From positions 2,598,282 through 2,662,281 of the forward strand of contig JAJEKV010000112.1 in the NCBI GenBank assembly GCA_021234155.1: DNA of 64,000 nt, read 5' to 3'. The DNA is from Isoetes taiwanensis. Taxonomy: Eukaryota; Streptophyta; Lycopodiopsida; Isoetales; Isoetaceae. Made by a program: the position numbers and the translations under genes. This document shows, one piece after another, positions 57,856 through 64,000 of the stretch (position 1 is its first letter; the number at the start of each line of letters is the position of its first letter). Under the pieces are notes generated by a model. It saw only the letters and a program-made list of their open reading frames with translations. It was not told the origin of the DNA and did not search any database.

Positions 57856-58087
57856 GTATATCGAGTTCGATATACGGCGTATATCGAGTTCGATATACGG
57901 CGTATATCGAGTTCGATATACGTATATCCGGCAGGGTGCCGGAAAATGGCATATAAAAAAGCATATAAATTTGATATACAGTAGTATATCGAGTTCGATA
58001 TACAGTAGTATATCGAGTTCGATATACGATAGTATATCGAATTCGATATACTATAGTATATCTAACTCGATATACTACTGTATATCA
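57856..58087. repeat. Array of 20-bp palindromic units
   Basis: Three copies of gtatatcgagttcgatatac at 57856, 57879 and 57902 (period 23, spacer ggc) are followed, after a ggcagggtgccgg hairpin, by four more at 57984, 58008, 58032 and 58056 (period 24, spacers agta, gata, tata) plus partial units on both sides. The unit at 58032 (centre gaattc) is a perfect palindrome. A half unit recurs at about 58560. Confidence 0.95.
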
Positions 58088-58140
58088 ATTTTAACCAGAA
58101 TGGGAAGAGATTTAATCGTGAAAAATAACGCAGGGTTGTG

Positions 58141-58293
58141 CTATGAAAAAAGGCTTGAAAATGCAGGCGCCGAATCCCTAGGCATATCCGCTTGTGGGTC
58201 TTCTTCATCCGCCGGTGTTGCATCTTCGCCTTTTATTTCAAATTTAAGCTCCCAAATCTCCATAGCCAGATCTAAAACCGCCGGAATAGCCAT
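58141..58293 (-). CDS. Small unrecognised acidic ORF (50 aa)
   Basis: An ATG at 58293 (context caaaaATGG) opens a 50-codon frame starting MAIPAVLDLAMEIWELK, then an acidic GEDATPADEEDP segment, ending at a TAG at 58141. Codon use looks protein-like, but I know no relative. It could be the start of a larger spliced or degraded protein. Confidence 0.25.
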   Translation of the reverse strand: MAIPAVLDLAMEIWELKFEIKGEDATPADEEDPQADMPRDSAPAFSSLFS

Positions 58294-60605
58294 TTTTGTG
58301 CTTATTTTTTGCTTCAGGCATGATTTTTAGATGCAAAAATCTGCCTAAACATTCTTCCTAGTTTTCAGAGCCAGAATATGGCGTAATACTGCTTGGATTT
58401 GTTGGAAAAATTTAGCAGCAGATGTTTCTGAGGATCTTGTTCAGATACTTGCTTATATCATATTTTATTCAAAATCATACCGATATTTTGATGACGATGT
58501 TGGAAGGAGATGTTTGAACAAAGTAACCAGTCTGCCCTCTATGCCCGCCGGGGCTCAAGTTCGATATACGCTATATACGTCGTATAATTGTATAAAAATG
58601 ACGCTTATATTTTGTGTATTATACAAAATTTTCGGGCCGGCCAGAATATATATATATATATATAAAAAAAAAAAAAAAAAAAAACCTGGCCTGGCCTAGC
58701 AAACTAGGCCACGCATCAGTTTCGGTCAATCCCTCTACTGTCTATTCAATCCGAGTATTTGAACATTCATTCAAATCTGGTGCCTGTAGTCCTTTTAGTC
58801 TAATCATTCTTTTTCTTATATACGACATTAGAGCCATGTGATCAGGAAGAACTTGAGACTTTGCGGTCAGGTGATCCAGTCAAAACCCAAAGAGCATTTA
58901 TAAAGACCAAGTGGAACAAAACAACTTATCAAAATTCATGTCTTATATTCACTAAAACATGCAATTGTTTTAAGTATTGTCCATTAGACCTATGGAACCA
59001 TTATGAGGACATGGATACAAGCAGGAATTACTAGGGAATCACAATGTTTCAATGTTGGTATGCCTAAACAGCATGCGCTTAAAATATTCCAATTAGCCTA
59101 CACAACTTTGAACTCGGAGTTGGGACTCCCATCTTGAATCGATAATACAATGTTACAGATCCCTAGGTCAAGCACATCCCATGAGGGATCATTTCATTGG
59201 AGATTCGTGTAACGTTAGCATGATCTTAGGACAGTGCAACTTGATTCAGAAATACATTGTTACAAATCCCTAGGTCAAGCACATCTTGAAACAGGCCTGT
59301 AAAATTTGCCAGTGTAACAGCAATTAGCTGCCAAGATGGAAGGAAATTAGCATCTGCTGAGTTGTCTCAATCTAGATTGTGTTCCAAGCATATCTCAGAA
59401 GAACCTTTGCAACCATGCCATCCATTCATGGTGAACTGGGCGGGCACAGTGCAGATACAATGTCCGTTTCAGCATTGTTTTAGTCATTTAAAACAGTCAT
59501 TCAAAGGTATCAAACAATTACTAATCAGTTAAGACTGCAAGGAACTGCAAATGGACATCTAATAAAGTTCACAATGACGTGGCTCAAATGTAATCCGAAG
59601 TTGAAAAAGGCAGAGATTCAGCTTGCTCAACTGAAGCTGGCAATAGACTCAGCAAAAATAAACGAAAGCATAGGAAAAATGACAGATCAAAGGAGGACAC
59701 CCAAGTTACTTGTTGGCATTGCTGGGCAGAAATGTCACTACATGAATAAAGTCACTACAGGAATCATTGCTCAGACTTTAAGAGATTGTTGCAGATTCTA
59801 ATTCTAAAGCATCTCAATCTTCCTCTTCAGCACAAAGAGAGGTCATTCTGTTTTGGAGGCTATGAACAATGGTAATGTTTGTCAGTCACAAGCCAGGGGA
59901 GCTATACATTCCGAATATCCAGCACCTTTGGCAGGGACGGGTGCATTATACTAACAGTAAACTCCTCTAGGAATGTCTTTATGAGTAATTAGTGCTCACT
60001 TCTTATTTCAGACCTGCTACAATTAACTGTAGTACATTTAGAAAAACCGAAATGAATTGTACATGTAATAAACCCAAGAGGGGAGACGATAGGTAAACAG
60101 CTAAGACTAAATGCCCATTTATGCACGGATAACCTTTCTCATAAACTATCATCTTTTATACTCTTTTAAACATTTAGAATTCCGTGGCATATTTCTATTA
60201 AAGAAGAACAGAATACATTGTTTTTAAAGGATCCAGAAATCCATGTAGTATGGTAACGAAAAAAAGGGGAATACAGCAAGTGTGCCATTTAAACTTTAAT
60301 ACTGACATATCCAAAGCAGCCTAGACAAAGTAAACATAACATCCTTTGTACTATTCAAATGTTTCTACCAGCGGATAGCAAAATATAGCATAGTTACCAG
60401 CTATGCATTAAGCTACCTATTCAGGAAAAAATACCATAACCTGAGAAACAGGAATTTAAAGATAGAAATATTATAGTAAACACTGTTGCCTCCATGGATT
60501 GTTCCACTATGTTAGGTATGCCGTCTAGTCCAGTTTCCGGAGACCCTCAATCTTCAAGCAAAACAGAAGCAAAAAATGACAAAGGTAGGAGAAGCTCGGT
60601 ACCTG
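58294..60605. other. No gene seen
   Basis: Contains a (ta)n plus poly-A stretch at 58648-58684. The frame at 59574-59801 is unrecognised. About 59140-59290 shows a repeated ttacagatccctaggtcaag phrase (59152 and 59259). Confidence 0.45.
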
Positions 60606-61283
60606 CAGCCAAACGACATGACATTAGCATGAAAATGGTAATGCATGAAGGGCCAAAAGGTACAATGAGACTTCTCGGTTTATCACCGTTCAGCCTTTGT
60701 AACCTTTTGCCCTGCAAGCATGAGAAACAGGGTAGAAAACAAGACCAGCATTTAAATTGTTATCATAGAAAGTTCTCAGTTAAATAACAAAGGAACATGA
60801 TCTGAAGTTCAGTCAAAGCCAAATCTAACAGATAATTAGACCTGTGTTATGGCAGATAAACTCAGGTGTATATTGGAGAACCTCGAGAGGAGCTAACACT
60901 TCAGACAAATTCCAGTGGCAAAATCCGGACTAAAGGTAAAGGCATCTCAAGAATACCTGAAGTTCTTCTTGATCAGAAGAATTATCTTCTTCTTGTTGTG
61001 TTTCAGGAATAGATAGCTCAGCAACAGATTCCTTTTCATGAATATTACTGTGCATGCTGCTGGAGTCTCCACTATGTTTCTTGTTGCCATTAAAGGCTTT
61101 TGCTCCAAACGAGCTTCTCTTCTGTCCCTTACAACTCTTAAGATCAGCCATGGATTTGCTGTAGTTGGCAAGTTCGGAATCAGACAAATAGGCTAGAAAT
61201 TCAGCATGTAAAAACTCGTCTCTCAAAGCTTCTTCGTCTGAACTAGAAGTGTATGGGTTTTGGTCTGAGTCTAAGTTCCCCAT
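60606..61283 (-). CDS. Unidentified acidic protein, first two exons
   Basis: Exon 1 (61283-60958) starts MGNLDSDQNPYTSSSDEEAL, continues with a Ser/Lys-rich middle and ends EEDNSSDQEELQ at a good donor (CAG|gtattc). A second exon (about 60730-60606, acceptor cttgcag, donor GCAG|gtaccg) joins in phase and reads LQRLNGDKPRSLIVPFGPS. Further exons were not found. The N-terminus looks disordered and nuclear-like. I do not recognise it. A plus-strand frame over the second exon (60494-60787) is an alternative reading. Confidence 0.4.
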
Positions 61284-62223
61284 TTGACCAAATCCGGGAA
61301 CCCTAAATTATCAATCAGAGCCGTATGTTTGGATAAGGAGGATCTTACCGGATCAAAAAGAAAAGAGTAGATTGCCATCTTCTAACAAGCTATTGTATGT
61401 GGCAGGTCGCCCTCCAAATGTCAGGAATAAGAGCTGCATTGTCAGTCGTCTAACCATGATAGACCCATTTGCCATGCTTCGGGACCTTCGAGCATGTGTA
61501 AAAATATTTTCCAAGGTTTAACAAATGGGAAAAAAAATTTAAACACAATATATCAGTTAGAAACATCAATTTTAAGTTAGGTGAGAATAGTCATGAGTCA
61601 TTAGTATAAAGCAAATGGGTTCAGACTATTAGCTAGTGGATAGGAGTAGGATGTGGAGTGATCAATCTTTTAAGCGTGGAAACGATTCCAGGAATTTAAG
61701 TGACTGCTTATAGACAAGACCATCTATGGTCATTTAGAATGGTCAGCACAATATACCAACAATTTATTGCATGGTATATCTATTTAAAAGCAAATTTAAT
61801 TATCATAAGTAGAGTTGGGAGCTAGAAATATCAAGTAGAACCTATATGTCTTAAGCCAGATGCAATAATACATAGTAAGATACCATGTGTATTATAATAC
61901 GAGTCTAATATTACGGTGATACTCTAGTGTTGGAAAACAAAGTAGGAACACTAGTGTATGTCCTGCATGGTTATTTTGCCCATGATGTTAGTGTATATAC
62001 ACCAAGTCCATGCCCAATCACAAGTTTTGAACTGGGACATGCAAGATTTACAATGTTTATATATAAAAAAAACCTACCACCACCCGTAGAGTGGCTTTTG
62101 ACCTCAGATTTAATTATTGTAGTAGCAGGGCAGGCAGACCCCTACTACACAGTAGAGGTCATGCCAGAACCCTATATGAAAAATAGAAGTTTAAAAGTTT
62201 TGCACATACCAGGGGAAGTACCT
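61284..62223. other. No confident gene
   Basis: A 107-codon plus-strand frame (61927-62250) without recognisable motif overlaps the 3' end of the RT on the other strand. The rest shows nothing. Confidence 0.4.
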
Positions 62224-64000
62224 TTAATGTCTGCCTTTAATATTTTGTAGTAAAGCTTCCTTGTCGAACTTGAGGCCAGGGAATTCATTGCTGTGGATAT
62301 ACTGCATTACTCTTCTTTTGAGTCCAATGCGTTCAAAGCCATTCTTGATGAAGCAGTTGAGTAAGGCAATTATGTCTTCTGTTGCTGAAGCTTGGCATGA
62401 GTTGATGTATAGAAAAGGCATTATCTGTGATAAAATCACATTACAAGCTTGATGATATGGTCTGCAGCTGTGTGCATGAACATATTTCAGTGCAGTGAAA
62501 GGTAGATTATCCCTTTTGTCGAATTTGCAAGTTCTATAAATGCCGAATTCTCTGCTGATAACTTCTATAGTCATGTTGAGGAAATTGGCCATGAAACCAA
62601 AATACTTATCTTGACCAATAATATATTTGAACATTGTTTCCTCTTTGATACCCAGGGTATCCATGTCGTAGATTTGTGTCTGTTTGCTACCATCAATAGA
62701 TTACTTTTTCAGGACGTTTCTGATATCAGGGCAATTGACTGCTAGTAAATCATCCATGTATCTAAAAGTAAACTTGAATGACTCTATTTCTTTGTATAGT
62801 CCCTGTTTTGCAAGGTTTTTTATAAAATTCATTTCGAACCAAGCTAGGTATAAATTACACCAGCATGGGCTACAGGAAAACCCCATAGGTATTCCACAGA
62901 TTTGTTTCCAAATGCCAACTCCCATATTGATGTAACAATTTTTGAGGAGCCAAGTGTTGATATTTGAGAAATTAAGCTGGTCAATTTTGCTCCAGCACTT
63001 GCCTTGTGGAACATGCTTGAACCACTTACTGACATACTGGCTGTCTGGACATTTTTTCACCCAAAGATCATAGTGTTTATTAACACTTTTCATAAACAGC
63101 CAAGTAGTCTCGAAGATCAATTCCATAATCCTGCATATTCCATTATCACCATGTAGAGGAATATTCTCGTAGCTGTCTGCTACGAATACTTCGTGAATTT
63201 TACTGGGGAGATTGAGAAGTACATCGTATATGGAAGCAACAATCCAGTTAGGGGAAACTTTACCAGGGAGTAGAGTGCAGACTCTAGCACATGCCCATTT
63301 AGCAATTTCTGGCCACATTTCCAAAATATTATTGAGAACAGTAGTGATGATCTGTGATACTTCAGTGTATAGCATACCGTGAGCATTTGTTATCCAGCGA
63401 AAGTCTTTTTTGTGTGCTTTATAGATACCCAGTAAATATGGGAGCCTATCATTTTCAAAATCATTGATGTTGGCTAGCTGGAGAATATCATTTTTGATGG
63501 TGTCTTTAATTACTTGACACTTATCAATGAGAAGAAAATCTTTGCTGCTTAGTCTCTTAATAGCCAGGTCCCTAATGAACTGTGGGCAGATAAACGCAGG
63601 GTTATTGGTGGCCTTATCTACACCAGATATATAAAAATTCTTGATCAACCATTCAAGGTTGCGGATAACCAGAGGATCATTGAGTGCAAAGTACCCAAAA
63701 CTGTCATCTTTATATGCCATTTTGATATGAGAAGTGGCAGTGCTAATAAGCTTATCTTTGATAAAAGCTATGGTGTCCTCTTTGATGAATGGAAATGCAT
63801 ATATATGGGCCAAAAACAAACTGGTACACGTACTGTCCAATTCTTTCTTAAATTCATCCATATCCAGCAGCTTGTTGGGAATATGGTTTAACCCTTTCTT
63901 AAAAAGCTAAGCTTTTTATTATGTATAATCCTGAGGTCTGTTGTGCAGACGTGTCCCATTCCAACATCAATAAATTCTGAAAGAGTAGGGTTTTTGCAAG
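62224..64000 (-). pseudogene. Unusual reverse transcriptase (Penelope/rvt-like), decayed
   Basis: The minus strand encodes a long RT: DLRIIHNKKLSFLRKG (to the window edge), GLNHIP, then LPYLLGIYKAHKKDFRWITNAHG (finger region), GIPMGFSCSPCWCNLYLAWFE, and the catalytic FRYMDDLL (about 62750). Downstream are TLGIKEE and KYFGFMANFLN, ending at 62224. The KGLNHIP and PYLxGxxKxHK motifs are unlike plant LINE, Copia or Gypsy RTs. They recall Penelope-like or the cellular rvt class (inference). A single in-frame TAA (62701-62703) and one frameshift (about 63885) interrupt an otherwise open frame, so it was lost recently. No endonuclease or RNase H domain is seen in the window. The 5' end lies outside. 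Confidence 0.65.

Noticed and set aside
57856-58087. CRISPR-like array
   Set aside because: Repeats are palindromic with 3-4-bp spacers, not 25-40-bp unique spacers, and the context is eukaryotic.
60494-60787. Plus-strand 97-codon frame
   Set aside because: The minus-strand exon here has good splice sites in phase with the preceding exon, so the plus frame is less likely, although not excluded.
61927-62250. 107-codon plus-strand frame
   Set aside because: No motif, no splice context, and it overlaps the convergent RT; it could be chance.

Overview
The window looks like a low-density, transposon-rich stretch of nuclear DNA from a land plant: AT-rich, short GT-AG introns, few intact genes, and many layers of old mobile elements. 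Plant traits are an SBDS gene with the plant C-terminal zinc-finger tail, an NRT1/PTR (NPF) transporter relic, and Copia-type LTR and Helitron signatures. A relic of DNAAF1/ODA7, an axonemal dynein assembly factor, points to a lineage with flagellate sperm (bryophyte, lycophyte, fern or similar). A DDE-like transposase family at 47-49 kb, which from memory is common in mosses, lycophytes and ferns, fits this. The lineage is inference.

Layout. 1-9 kb: no firm gene, small tandem repeats, then two Helitron 3' ends. 9.26-10.81 kb: SBDS, five exons, intact, the only clearly functional gene. 10.8-26 kb: mostly non-coding, with a 1.82-kb tandem duplication ending in a Copia protease fragment, a possible mitochondrial-carrier remnant, a Helitron 3' end and a tRNA-derived SINE. 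26.4-29.1 kb: an 81-bp foldback element, complex direct repeats and a decayed protein resembling HUH/Replitron-type transposases (minus). 29.5-30.6 kb: DNAAF1 exons (minus) with a frameshift, followed upstream by a 5'-truncated retroposon with an 11-bp target-site duplication. 32-33.3 kb: dispersed repeats, an AATAG microsatellite, a second foldback element, a retroelement C-terminus and a Helitron end. 34.9-37.8 kb: an unrecognised minus-strand multi-exon gene, apparently interrupted at its 5' end by a complete non-autonomous LTR retrotransposon (37.87-40.15 kb). 41.2-44.3 kb: a 1.3-kb direct duplication. 45.3-54.56 kb: a 5'-truncated LINE split by a 7.3-kb DNA transposon. 55.6-58.3 kb: Helitron end, telomere-like tract, NPF pseudogene and an array of 20-bp perfect or near-perfect palindromes. 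60.6-61.3 kb: an acidic unidentified gene start (minus). 62.2-64 kb: a decayed, unusual reverse transcriptase running off the window.

The most interesting system is the 7.3-kb element at 46.39-53.69 kb. It has a plus-strand DDE-like transposase ending in an acidic tract, and a convergent minus-strand gene with coiled-coil segments and a C-terminal FCP1/NLI-interacting-factor phosphatase-like domain whose second motif Asp is Asn. It is flanked by an 11-bp direct repeat; removing it with one repeat copy makes the LINE reading frame continuous. The coding annotations rest on my reading of motifs; no database search was possible.
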